A DNA stretch of 64,000 nt from Steromphala cineraria. Taxonomy: Eukaryota; Mollusca; Gastropoda; Trochida; Trochidae. Both the position numbers and the translations under genes were made by a program. Location of the stretch: positions 29,262,882 to 29,326,881 of the forward strand of contig OU744730.1 of the NCBI GenBank assembly GCA_916613615.1, read 5' to 3'. This document shows positions 22,680-34,449 of the stretch, piece after piece. The notes under the pieces were generated by a model that was not told where the DNA came from, did not search any database, and saw only the letters and a program-made list of their open reading frames with translations. Numbering within the stretch: position 1 is the first letter of the stretch; each line of letters starts with the position of its first letter.

Positions 22680-25179
22680 AGAGGTTATTATCATTTCTTT
22701 TATAGAGAAAACCCTTTTCAATCAAGGAGTTGAATAAGATGATAATAGGTTTGACATGATAACAAATGGGAATAATAATGATAATTCACTATCTAATAGA
22801 CCTAAACATAAAATTAACATCAAATAAGTGACAAATTAACAGTAATAAGAACAGAATTTCTAACGCCTTACATTTAATGCGGGAATGCTTAAAAAACACA
22901 TCTTTAAAGGTGTTTTGAACTTCTGAGTTGCGTCCATAAATACAGAACAATTTAAAGCAATTGACTTTAAATGCCATGAAATAATCGTTATCCGCAAAGT
23001 TGCATTGGAATATCAGAGTATTTAGACCACTGATTGAAGAGACATCATTCTTTGAAAACAGACTGACTCAATGAAATATTCCAAATTAACCATCGTTATT
23101 CACTTGTAATTCGTTTGTGGTCAATCGAGAATGACATCTATCGACCATCAACGATTCAAAAACTATTAAAAAGTGTGTTTGATAAGATGCACATGCTTCA
23201 GATACTTAATTGTTGTTGCTCGATTTCCCATTATATGTACATGCAAAACCGCTTTATTCATGAAATTGCTGAAAACATGTAACACTTTATGCAGTTATGC
23301 CGCCCGGTTATTCAATTTATAAGGTAAGCCAATTTCTCAATGGGAAGCTTAATCGAGGCATGTTAAAAGTCTTCAAAGGCAGATGAATCTTTCACAGAAC
23401 ATGATGATTAAGTAACACTGTGTCAGTTCGATAATTAGATAACGATTTTACTACATTTAATGGTTAGTATCAAGAACGTGGTTGAGCAAGTATGTGAACA
23501 TAATTTTGATTACTTAACTGATTGAACAATGTTTAAGCTAGAAACGTGTAAAAGGGGTGTGAAGATATTTGTCAAGACACTATTTCCATTATGAGATAAA
23601 TTATTATTATGCTAAATTAATGAGCTTCAAGTCATGATTTATAAAATCATGACATATTTGAAATAACATTTTCAATACCATAATACCATAGTATATGAAT
23701 GAATAAATATGTAAGACACATCTTGTCAATTTCTACTAAGGATCATTGTGATGTCTTTATCACCCTTACTTCATTGACATATGATCTCTGACGTTACTGA
23801 TGAGACTGTGATCTATCAAATCTTGCAACCAAACTTGTTGATGGAAGGTCCGTCTTCGACTGTACAGAAAACTTACCAAAGACGTGATGATAGCAGTGTA
23901 TGTATTGACACAAGAATTATCCTAGCTAAGACAATTCATTCAACTAAGTATAACATAAACTTGTTTGAGTATGTTTTTGTTACTTTGTAATTGAATACAT
24001 TGAAGACAGAAATCAATACCTATAAAGCAAATTGAATGGATACTTTGAGATAAATGAAATCATTCATTTCATGCTTTGGATGAGAAAATGTGTTCCATAA
24101 CTAATTGCTCGGAGTGTATTTACGATATGGCATCAAAACTAAAACTCTTTATTCTGTTTAGATCAAGGAATAATCAACAAGAGAACCCTCTGATTTTGTT
24201 TCTTTGGCGGATTTAAGGGAAGCCTATGTGAAATATGAAAAACATGAAATCACACCAAAGAAAGCCTGGATAATTGTGAAATTGAAGGTGGCGATACATA
24301 TTTTGTTCAGTGGTTAATTTTATGGCTTAAAATAATCAGTCAGGTAATTGAATCGTCAAAAACCCCTTTATCTCGCTACAGTTGCGGTAACCTTTGTCTT
24401 TCCTTCTAGTGAGCGTGCAATAGAATTTAGCAACAGTTAAGGGACCTTAGTGTCAGTAGTTTGACGTCATGAAACAGCGGTCTGATGTAATGAATTATCA
24501 TATGAGGTCACTCTTTCAAGCCGCCACTGAATATGAAATTGGAAGTTTTGGCTTTTTGAAGGATTTATTATATATTATATAGAATATCTGTCAATTGTTG
24601 ACAAAACTATGTTTGTCTCATCCTTAGAGGAAGAACAACTTGTTATTTTTACTCGTTGCTGTGCCACTCATAAACATTTACACTTTCTACCTCGCTCGAT
24701 GAGATAAACATTGTAGTCAAGAAAAGACAGATATCCTCTACGTTTGTTTCGTATACGTCTGATATCTGAAATCTTTATTCATTGAATATTCTTTGATTAT
24801 TATCAATTTTACGTTTGTTAATAATATTTTGTAACCATAAGCTTTCTGAATAAAAGCTATGTTAATACATCATATACATTTCACAGATCAATTTCTATTG
24901 TTATTGATTGCTTACCTTAGGTTTCGTTTTTTTGTAAAAACAATCTTATATAACCTGTGCATTGGTAAATTACAGGATGATGTTGACGGCATATCAGTGA
25001 ATTGGTAAGTCACGTGCTATTGATAAGTAACAATCTGTTGACATTATCAAGAAGTGAGAATAATCCCACTGATATTTACTCAAAGACATTCGTGTATAGT
25101 TCCAAATTTCCAGTTTTATCAGAATCAAAAGATATCACTCAGAGTAGTTTGGTTTTCAATTTGCTATGATCTCACGACT

Positions 25180-25445
25180 ACTTTAAACGTCTAGTGATTT
25201 ATCGATTGTGCAAACTTGATACAATCAGTTGTGCTTTGAATTCGAAAATTCAATTCGTAATGTAAACATTCCATTGCATTACTGGAAAACCAAGCTTAAT
25301 CAGTGCAAATTATCAATCGACACAGACAAGTTCATGTGTTATAGTATTGTTGTTGATGAAGCACAGATCCTTACTTAATCAAATGACGCATATTCTACCA
25401 ACATAGCTGTGCAAATATACATGATATAAGCCTAATGGAATGGAA
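25180..25445 (+). repeat. Module Z, copy 2
   Basis: All landmarks of Z1 are present, with TGACGCA at 25384-25390. It is nearly identical to Z6 (56800-57075), its B2 partner, over the first 150 bp. Confidence 0.7.
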
Positions 25446-26739
25446 ATGCATTATCTGTAGAAAACCCGCAGAAATGTGTTACTTTTGCCAATATAAGTTG
25501 TTTTATGATGATTGTTTAACCATGTTGTTTGGAGTTTACTTGCATCCCTGACCAACCACCCTGTAGATATGATCCTTCTAAATATGAATATCAACAAACA
25601 AAGTAAAAAAGCAAGTATAATTTCCAGTATTTGCTGTATACCATACTAAAGTATAAAACAAATTGATCTATGAGATTTACATGACCCATTAAGGAAAAAG
25701 GCAAACGTAAATCCAGAATAAACTTTGATAAGAAAATAATTATAACCAACCATTAAAAATATATTTCAAGTCATGGTTGCTGACACACAGTTTAGTTGTC
25801 GTGAATGTTTAAAAGAAATCGTTTTTATGAAAAATGTTTGCGATTGATTTTAAAAGTATTGCAAAATTCAACACATCTTTACAATTTAAACAGTGATTGA
25901 TTTTATTTAACGACAGAATATTCCTTAGCCAATGTATGTTAGTCTATACAAAAGCTTCAAAATCTTGGTTCTGTAGCTTTATTTGACAACTTAATGTGTT
26001 GATGATTCTCGTGTGCATTTCAAAGTAAACTTTTAATTGTAAAAATGTGTATTATTACATCAATTTGAGTAGTTCATGTATGTAAATGAAAGAATTTATC
26101 TTTTCACAATCAAAATATGAAAATGTGATCATATATAGCATTTCATATTAATTGAATATTCTTATGAATACGTAAGAAAAGATCTTTAATTACAAATTTG
26201 TCTTTCAATGAACAATCTTGTTATTTTTTTAAGTTGTGTTTGAAATTGTCATTAAATCTCAAGCAATTTCAATCAATGAATTACCGATCACGCACCATTC
26301 AACTTGATTTAACCTGTATTTGCTCATTCCAATACATTTACATGATTAGTTACTCAATTCGCACTATTGAAAATGAAAATTGATTCAGTTGTAAAAAACA
26401 TAAATCAATGATCTTAACTCGAGTCAATAACTGAACGTGCTAATGGTTTAAAATCTGCACTGATAATGTTTGATTTGTCCTTTCTGCGCAATTCACATCC
26501 ATTGAAAAGGGAAAAGTGTGTAGTGTGATGCACATTCTATAATGCGAATATACTCCATTGGCCTTAAGTTTGCAAAATCAAATACAGAAAATAAAAAAAT
26601 GAAACAATCATGCTGAATTGATGAAGAAAGAACATATTAGTCATACTTCTTGATTTAAAACGCTTGTCACAATTTGAAAACAACTGTTTGATGTGGTTGT
26701 TCATTCAGTCGTAGTGTGCCTTCTGAACATAGGTATGTA

Positions 26740-26960
26740 TCACCTTTTATGCGACCTGTGTGAGGTAAGGTGTATATAGCGGTCATTCCGTCCGTCTTTC
26801 TACCCTCGATTCGTCCTTCCTTCCGGTCAATTATCTAAAAAAAGTTAGGTGTAGATCAACCAAAGTTTGCACACGTCTTAACCACAACTTTGTCTTGAGC
26901 TTAGATCTTTTTAAAAACAATTCTTGAATTAAATTTGTGGTCGTTGTTATGGAAACGTCA
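26740..26960. repeat. Dispersed repeat with CCGTCCGTC core
   Basis: The sequence runs from the pyrimidine-rich CATTCCGTCCGTC stretch through GGTCAATTATCT to GTGGTCGTTG. The B2 partner is at 58430-58640. This style of sequence is common in mollusc dispersed repeats (recall, not a search). No coding content. Confidence 0.45.
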
Positions 26961-27849
26961 CCTTATGGCCTTCTAAAATAGTAGTCTTTTTTGCACCCAA
27001 TAAAACTAAAACATTTGAGATTCTGGTCTAAGAAGCTATGCCTTTCATTGACTTATGACCTTTAGTGTATAGCAGGTTGCGGGGGTATGGGAGCCATGCT
27101 CACTTTTTTGTATAATCCGTACAATCACTTTAAATTAGGGATTACAAATCAGTTAAATCTGTTTGTACTTATTAAATAATTTTTGGTTAAAAAATGATCA
27201 AACTTCCTTCCGTTTAAGATTTTTATGTTCATACGGGCAACATTTGTTGTTTTTAATGGGAGTACTATCCTTATTTCAAGTGAACTAATAACATTGTAGT
27301 TAACAACTTCCAGGGAAGGTTATGGTATTTAGTTTGGTATAGTAGTATATCGAAAACAATGTCAACCAGACAAAATGAAATAAATTGAAAGTAATATAGA
27401 CATAAAGCACAAGCAAATCACACGCACACAGGTAATTTTTACTGACACGACCTAACCCGTTCGATGGTAGATATGAGATATATGCTTTAATTCAGAAATG
27501 ATGTTTTTTAAGTTCACTGAATTTACGTTATAAACAAGTCATTTCGACTATCAAAATATGGTAACAAATAAACTCAACTGAACTTAACTCAAATTAATAA
27601 ACAGTTTCCTTCCTAATGCTTCTCTCACAGAGTTCCTCTGAATATGTTAATAATGTGGTGATACGCTATGTTCGTGCATACAATATACATGACTGACGTT
27701 AATCAATTCACATTGAAGAGTTGCTTCCAATGCAGGGATTTTTTCTTTATTGCAAAATCAATATGAAAGGAAGGAATTGAACGACGTGTGCCTCAGTGGA
27801 TAAAACATACCATCCTAATGAAAAGCCGTCCTATATTTCCTAGAACTGA

Positions 27850-28130
27850 CCTGATTATGTCTTTCTGTTCGTGAACCGTTAATCATCTGTCCATCAATCA
27901 ATTAACATGTCATTTGCTTCTGAGCCAAAATAACGTGAATCATTCTATCGATAACACATTATCAGGTAATAAAACCCTTTCAATAACCTCCATGTAATTG
28001 CTTCAGCTAAAAGCTCTTGATATGATCTCGAAAAAAATCAATTCGAGCTGGGGCCATGTTGTAACCTCTTGCAATTACGTCAGATTCTGCACAATCAAGT
28101 TCATACCTTGTCGATATTGAGGATTACCAC
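27850..28130 (+). pseudogene. Y module copy 5, frameshifted
   Basis: It begins with ACTGACCTGATT (the TDLI position) and keeps TTATCAGGTAATAAAA, a TTCAGCTAAAAGCTCTTGA segment and AACCTCTTGCAATTACGTCA. Relative to Y2 it has one base lost before the GGTTCAGCT region and one gained in the A-run near 28035, plus a TAA. Decayed copy; B2 partner at 60660-60950. Confidence 0.6.
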
Positions 28131-28569
28131 ACTTACATGTAGGCATAACAAGGGTTGCCCTACATATCATCATTCTTCATTTTCTGGCTATAAAACTTGG
28201 AACAATGTGAGTGGCTTTGAATGTTTAGGAAATATTCTACAATGGAACTATGGAATTATTTGACGATGGCATTTTGCGACAATTATTTTACAACAATAAA
28301 AACAATTCTTATGAACAATTATGAATAAAGTTGTTCTTAAAAAGGTTTAGGTCTATAACAGAAAAGTATTAAATTGTATGACCACTTTTTATATGCCATA
28401 CACACTGTAACTCTGTTAATTGATACGATAAACTTTAGTTATCAAAATACGGGAAATATAGGAATTATCATCAGGGGTAAAACATCTAATTACCAAAACG
28501 TATTATCCATAACCATACTGAAGTTATCAAGTCTCATTGCTGCCAACCATTTTTGTGGAACCCATTTAT

Positions 28570-29035
28570 GGTGAGAATTTCGAATATATATTTGTTCATT
28601 TAAGAAATGCTATATTTTATTAAAAACTTGGTCTTGCAGCTGGCCGCATTAAATTTTCTTTTTCTGGATTGGTCGCGTAATTTACATTAATTATACGTCC
28701 ACATATTTCATAATGATGTGTGTTCACAATATGGACTTTCAGTATTTTACAAGGGAACATAATTGATAAGAAACCATTGTATTTGTGTAAAACGCATTAC
28801 ACAGAGTTGTGAAATTAAATTTGATATTGCTTAGATTTAATTAGAAACACTTTACATATCAGACATAACTGTCTAACTGTCATCGTAAAATTTCGTAAAA
28901 CTCAATACATTTTTGTGTAAGATAATTGTTTTGAGGTAAAGAGGAAAGAGTTATCGAGTCATTTTGTTACTCAATCTTCTACATATTTTGAACTGACTGG
29001 TGTGCTGGTTTTATCATGGCAATAAAAGACAAAGA
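28570..29035. other. About 465 bp present in B1, absent from B2
   Basis: B2 joins TGTGGAACCCA directly to ATTGTATAGAGTG at about 61370. B1 has this stretch between the same sequences, with short ATT-type similarity at the junctions. No inverted repeats or target duplication are visible, so deletion from B2 seems more likely than insertion in B1. Contents: AT-rich, no ORF. Confidence 0.5.
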
Positions 29036-29164
29036 TCCTATGAAAATTGATTGTATAGAGTGTAAAAAGTGCACACAATATTGTTGTTGTTAATCTGTGA
29101 AGTGTCATAAGATTTCATAGACAAAAGTGGCACTTGCTGTAGGCTGCTATCATCCCAACATTTC

Positions 29165-29470
29165 TTTTAACATGTAGTGATTGAATGATTGCGAAAGCTT
29201 GATGCAATCTCTTGTGCTTTGAATTTAAAAATTCAATTCATACAGTAAACAGTTCTTTGCATTCCTGGAAATCAAAGCATGATCAATGTTCATCATCAAT
29301 GAACACAGACTGGTATTGTTTGCACAGTTACAGTTTGCGGACCAGTTAGTTAGACACAGATCTTTACTTAGTTAAATGACTCATACGATACAAACATGGC
29401 AGAGCAAATATCCATGAGATTGACTTAATGGGGTGCATAGACATTGACTGTTGAAATCTTGCAAGAGATG
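29165..29470 (+). repeat. Module Z, copy 3
   Basis: This is diverged from Z1/Z2 but collinear: GCTTGATGCAATC, TTTGAATTTAAAAATTCAAT, and a TTAGACACAGATCTTTACTT segment. The motif is TGACTCA (29377-29383), a consensus AP-1 site. ATGGCAGAGCAAATATCC follows but soon hits a stop. Confidence 0.7.
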
Positions 29471-29544
29471 CAGCCCCTTTGCGTACATACTGTCAATATC
29501 AATCGATTTATGTTGATGGTTTTAACCGTGTTGTTTGCGATTTA

Positions 29545-30115
29545 AACTCACGGGCAAAAGAAACGCTGGTAACAAAAATGTCATGATGTTTTATTCCATG
29601 TAACATAAATATGAATGAAAGAAAGTGGCAAAGTTTCCTTAGAAGTCAACTATATTATATTTGCCTTGTTTGAATCATTTTCTGTTGATGACTTTGCATG
29701 GCACCTTTCCAAACGCGTGTAAAAAAATCACCAATTTGCTATCTCCTTAACTAAGCGAGATAGGAGAGGGAAATTGGTCATCTTTGCATATTTGTAGACG
29801 TTATATAACAAAAACACGTCAGTGCATACATGTCAAAGTGGATGTTTTTCATTAACAACATCTCAAATAACCTTCTCATATACATTTCCAAAATTCAAAT
29901 TTAATTTCAAGTACTTGAAAACAGCGATTTTCGCACCCTTACAGTGTTAAGACAACCACAGTACAAAAAACGTCATGGAATCATGGCTGAAATTATGAGA
30001 GATAATTCTCAAAATACTCTTTTATGAAACACATTCGACATTGCAATTACGCGACATGCATTATTTGTTTATCCTTTGTTTGAAAAATACCCAGCGTTTC
30101 TTTTGCCCATGGGTT
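29545..30115. mobile_element. TA-flanked MITE (Tc1/mariner-like)
   Basis: Terminal inverted repeats of about 26 bp share GGGCAAAAGAAACGCTGG at the left and its complement at the right (about 30091-30110). TA dinucleotides flank both ends (29543-29544 and 30116-30117). B2 reads across the corresponding position near 61890 without it. At 571 bp it has no transposase ORF. Confidence 0.8.
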
Positions 30116-31004
30116 TATTTACGTTATTGTCTTAAGTATCATATGAATGATAATGAAGCATCACATTTTCAATAATATATGAGAAAATATACTTCAAGAC
30201 TTTTGATCTTTTACTAAAACATTAAAAAGATATATTTAATCAAAAGAAAAATTTGCTTTTGTCAATTAATTAAGCAAGTTTAGTTAATCAATAAAACATA
30301 ACAAGAAAGAAATGTTTGAATCAATTTTGTTTATAATCAGGCACATTTTCTATTGATGTTGAATTGTTAACATTTAACTCATCCAGGTGAAAAGTGAAAC
30401 TGCATCAAAATACAACCTTTTCGGCTTTCACTCAAATTTCAAAAAACTGTGTTGACAAAAATAAACTAAATTTCGGCAAGATATTTTTTGGGTTTAATGA
30501 GGAAATATCCGAGATAGGGACGCGAACAATGGTTTGATAATTGTGAACATATTTGATGTGGTAAAACTTTTGGGGAAACACACGAAAATGAAAAAAACAA
30601 ACATGATGAATTTAAGATTTTAAACGGCAGGCGGTGGGTTGCACCCGATCAGCTGATTGCAAAAGTAATACGGCATTATGAGTCACTTCCATTGAATAAC
30701 TTGTTCTGGTTACACAACACCTGTTTCAAATAACCAAATTTATCTAATGAAGATATTTAGAACACGTAAGTAATAAAATGTTTTTAACGCCTCTATAATT
30801 TAAGGAAGTCCCGTTTAAATTGATGAAATTGCTATCCTTCTTAAACGATATCTCATATACACCATACATGAATATTAAGGGGTTGTTTTTCTAGAATGTA
30901 TGTTTTATTATTTATATTGCAAAATCAAAATCAAAACAAAGAAAAGAATTGGACGATAATTAAATGTACCTGACCGACTATCCTAGTTATGTTGTCCAAG
31001 AACT

Positions 31005-31290
31005 GACCTGATTTTGTCTTTCCTATTTTGTGACTCGTCAGGTTTTTTTCCATCAATCAATTAACATGTTCCTTTGTCAATTCCGAGATAAAATAACATG
31101 AACCACACTATCGATAATACATTTTCAGGTAGTAAAAACCTTTCAATAACTTCTATGTAATGGGTTCAGCTAAAAGCTCTCGATATGATCTTGAAAAAAT
31201 CAATTCACGTTGTTGCCATTTGGTAATCTCTTGCAATTACGCGATTTTTTGCACAATCAAGTTCATAATTATCATGAGGATATTGAGGCT
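31005..31290 (+). pseudogene. Y module copy 6, partly open
   Basis: It includes ACTGACCTGATT and a stretch open from 31160 reading MGSAKSSRYDLEKINS, clearly related to MGSAESSWDDLDKINS in Y2. The upstream frame is shifted by one lost base, as in Y5. Cysteine positions are partly kept (CCH, then SCN), and the frame then runs on into unrelated sequence. B2 partner at 62715-63000. Confidence 0.55.
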
Positions 31291-31484
31291 AATACCATTT
31301 TCAAAAAAATATATAGTCACACCTTTCAAACCTAAATCAGGGTTTCCTTACATATCATCGTTGAATATATTCTCAATATCAATATTAATGTTGTTTTGAG
31401 TTTTAAGAAAAATGCTACTAAGATTTCAAATTAATTAAACATGATACCCTGCGACAATATTTTAACACTTATCTTAAAAGGTCA

Positions 31485-31800
31485 AGTCAAGTCAAAGGAT
31501 GTTTATTGAATGTGAGGCTTCAGGCCCATATACATTGGGGTTACATGTTGTACAATTCCAACATTGAATTATCAAATGAAGCAGTAATAAATCAAATATA
31601 TAATGTAAAAATCAGGCATGCATTTCCCCTTTCTTACACAAAGTAAATATAAGGTATTCCCACAGAAATGGCCGCAAATGGACTTTATGTGAATCTATAT
31701 AAATTGTTCTCTGACTAGGGATGATTGGTTTGTGTAATGAGATTTTTGACACTATCAAATTAATAATATAAAGAATTAACGTAAATTGCAATAAAAGTTT
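31485..31800. repeat. Composite: dispersed repeat joined to internal part of a TTAA MITE
   Basis: GGTCAAGTCAAGTCAAAGGA and a stretch through TACATTGGGGTTACATG are followed directly by the inner part of the TTAA MITE (from ATTCCAACATTGAATTATC), including AATGGCCGC. The MITE's left end is missing. The same join occurs at 63185-63520, so the composite predates B1/B2. Confidence 0.6.
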
Positions 31801-31989
31801 TCCTCATTAATTTTAAAAGAACTTTTAATTGTTCAGGTTGAAATTGAATTCTTTATCGTATAATCTGTTTCTGTCAGGCCGGCAACAAATAGCTTTTCCG
31901 CAGTTATAATGTCAGTTAGATAATGTCAGTTAGTGATTTTATTATGAACTAAACCTTTTTACTGAGGACCATATTGTTTCAGTCACAAT

Positions 31990-32110
31990 TGTAGGTCGAT
32001 GTTAACTCTGACATTTATGAATATTGATCTATTTACTTATCTATATTTATATTCACCATCTTTGTAGGGTGTATTATTTCTTTGTAATCAAGATCAAAGC
32101 AGTGCACAGT
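31990..32110 (+). repeat. Module X, copy 4
   Basis: Diverged copy: GTCGATGTTAACTCTGACAT, then the T-rich tract and CACCATCTTTGTAG. It most resembles copy 1. Confidence 0.5.
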
Positions 32111-32266
32111 TCATCGTATGAGACAAAAATCAGTTGCCTTTAGACAACCAAAGAGGAGACAAATGCTGAATCAGTTTGTAGAAAATCAATCCGAAATATA
32201 GTTTGATGACATTGTGAACTTAATTCACGCATTATACTGATGCTCTCCTGAAATATCCACACTTAA

Positions 32267-32622
32267 AGGGGCAGTAGCACGTTTTTTGATAATTTATATC
32301 TTAAATATTTCACTGATAATTCTTAGTTATTGCTAAATGTTTTATATTGACAGTGTCAACAATCTCATTACACAAGCAAATCATCCATGGTTAGAGGACA
32401 AAGTATGAAGATTCACATAAAATCCATTGGCGGCTATTTTGTGTGAACACCTTTAATTCATTTTGTGTAAAAAAAGGAATCGCATGGCTGAACTTAACGT
32501 TATGTATATACAATTTATCACAGCTTAATTTATTGTAAATACATTGTCTTTCAATTGGAATCATTTATTTTTATTTTCCTGACGTCATGTAATGTTACTT
32601 CTAAAAAAGTGATACTGCCCCT
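32267..32622 (-). mobile_element. TTAA-type MITE, full-length
   Basis: TTAA at 32263-32266 and 32623-32626. Orientation is opposite to the 16524 copy. The corresponding B2 copy begins at 63912, so this insertion predates the B1/B2 duplication. Confidence 0.92.
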
Positions 32623-32626
32623 TTAA

Positions 32627-33890
32627 AACTGTATTTTGAAAACAGGTTAGCAATTGAATTGAATTGAATAGAGTTGCTTTCGATAACGTATTTAGGATAG
32701 AGCAGGTTAAAGTGTTTTTTATCATAGGTTTGGTGACCAACATTGATTATAAGAAGATTTGTAAGCGATTTATGAGCAAAATGAATATATCTTGTTTCTG
32801 ATAAAATCACAAATCGAATGGTCTTAGCTACTTCATGTCTTTCAACATACAGAATATTAAATTTTCTATATGTAGTTTGAATTTTTAAGAAATAATTGTA
32901 CTTAAGACGTTTCAATTGTAATGTATTACATATTGTCGAGGTAGAAGCTCTTGAAATATATATAAAATAAATGATATTGTGACCAGTGGTTCAAAGGAAC
33001 TACTTGAAATTAATTTCCAACAGAACTACATTAATGTGGGAAGCCGATGTCAAACAATGTTCTGGTATCAATTTATCATAGCATTGTCTGCTTGACCTGG
33101 ACCTGAGATTAATCTTGTCATTATCTCCTCCTCTAACAGTTAACATTTAACATCAGGCGAGGGAGGACAGGTCATACCGAGTTCATATGTGCATTTATTA
33201 TGTGATTGAGGGTGAAATACTCTGTTCTATCAGTGAAATAAACCCTCTATCTGGCTCCCGTGCCGATAACCTTTATCGTCACTCTACTGACACTCGTGTA
33301 AGGTAAAAAAAAGTTGTTCTTCATTGATTGTCTTTGTTAACTGGCACAGAAAATATCATTGAATGTGTTTGCGGAGGATATGGCAGTGTACCACATTCAA
33401 GTAACACATGAGTAAATATCAGGATAGTTTTCTTAAAGACAAAATATCATATAAAAATCTACCAAAATAATGAAAAACAAGTAATACAACATACTTCATA
33501 GAAATATGCGATGTAAATGTACTCGAAAAATATAATAATAATATGATATAATGATATTTAAAAAGGTAGCGTGTGTCAATGATAGATAAACAATTTAAAA
33601 TTGTATCATACATGTAGTTAGTGTAAATACGTTAGCAATATTTACGAAAAGTATGTTTTATTAAGTGCATTGTATGCATATATAGCCTGCCTTGTGCCAA
33701 AAATTTGTTACACGATTTTTTTCTCAATAAATAACTTTGTTAATATATCAAAATATAATATGAAAAAAATTTCATATCAAGAATTAGGGGGAAAAAAAGA
33801 GAGCTAAAAATGTATCTAACGTTTGTCATTGACACACTCGTACACATTTTTACTTTTGGGATTTTACTTTTTAGGATTTTCCAACGTAAC
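32627..33890. other. AT-rich intergenic stretch
   Basis: A 104-codon minus-strand ORF (32601-32915) starts inside unique DNA but ends inside the adjacent MITE terminus and has no recognisable motif. Otherwise nothing is seen. The segment 33240-33270 (CGATAACCTTTATC style) weakly resembles 24370-24400. Confidence 0.4.
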
Positions 33891-34350
33891 TAGACCTAGA
33901 CTAAGACTAGACTAGACTAGACTCTCCAGGGCATATCCCAAAACCAATAGACATAGGTTAACAAAACTTTGTAAAGTTGTAAAGGTGGTATCATCATGTG
34001 TCATGTGTCATGTGCCATGTGCCAGAAGAAAGAAATAAAAGTTTTAAACTGTTGTTCATCTTTGAATTGAATATTTAAGGATTTAAAATGTTTGCAGTGT
34101 CCATAGAAAGTTAAATAAAACATTCTGGAGCATATCCTGTCGTTCTCGGTGCACGATCATGATACTCATAGCTGTATGCTGAGAACTTTATATTAGTAAA
34201 AGGTGTAATCAAAATGACAATTAAAAAGGTTTTAAACTGTTGTTCATGTTTAATTGAAACGTTAAGGATTTAAAATGTTTGCAGTCTCCATAGAAATTTA
34301 ACTTAAACTTCTGGAACATATCCCAAAACCATTAGGCACTGGTTAACAAA
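33890..34350. repeat. Simple repeats and a local tandem duplication
   Basis: A (GACTA)n run lies at about 33890-33924 and four CATGTGT/CATGTGC units at 33994-34022. GTTTTAAACTGTTGTTCAT occurs near 34040 and again near 34230. ATATCCCAAAACCA with the following GGTTAACAAA segment occurs near 33934 and 34318. This indicates a local duplication of a few hundred bases with some reshuffling. Confidence 0.7.
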
Positions 34351-34449
34351 TCTTAGTAAATGAAAGAGGAAATATTGAAAATAATAAAGATACATGATGA
34401 CCAAAATAACTATTATTTTATCATCAGTGTAACTTGTTCAATAGAATTA

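Larger units (their letters stand above)
14900..27260. repeat. Segmental duplication block A2
   Basis: This is the partner of A1, with X, Y, V and Z modules and the family-2 inverted-repeat element in the same order. It differs by its own insertions: TTAA MITEs at 15778 and 16524, about 300 bp at 16210-16523, and a roughly 2-kb insert at 21000-23060. The far part (24500 onward) also aligns with B2, so A2 and B1 grade into each other. Confidence 0.75.
24500..32630. repeat. Segmental duplication block B1
   Basis: Aligned by eye with 56135 onward (B2): 24500-26950 with 56135-58640, 27030-27260 with 59577-59800, 27670-28560 with 60490-61375, 29030-29530 with 61370-61885, and 30120 onward with 61900 to the window end. 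Identity looks like 85-90% in places, higher than A1/A2, suggesting a younger duplication. Carries Z2, Y5, Z3, Y6 and X4. Confidence 0.85.

Noticed and set aside
32601..32915. 104-codon minus-strand ORF
   Set aside because: It ends inside an adjacent MITE terminus, has no motif and AT-rich amino-acid bias.
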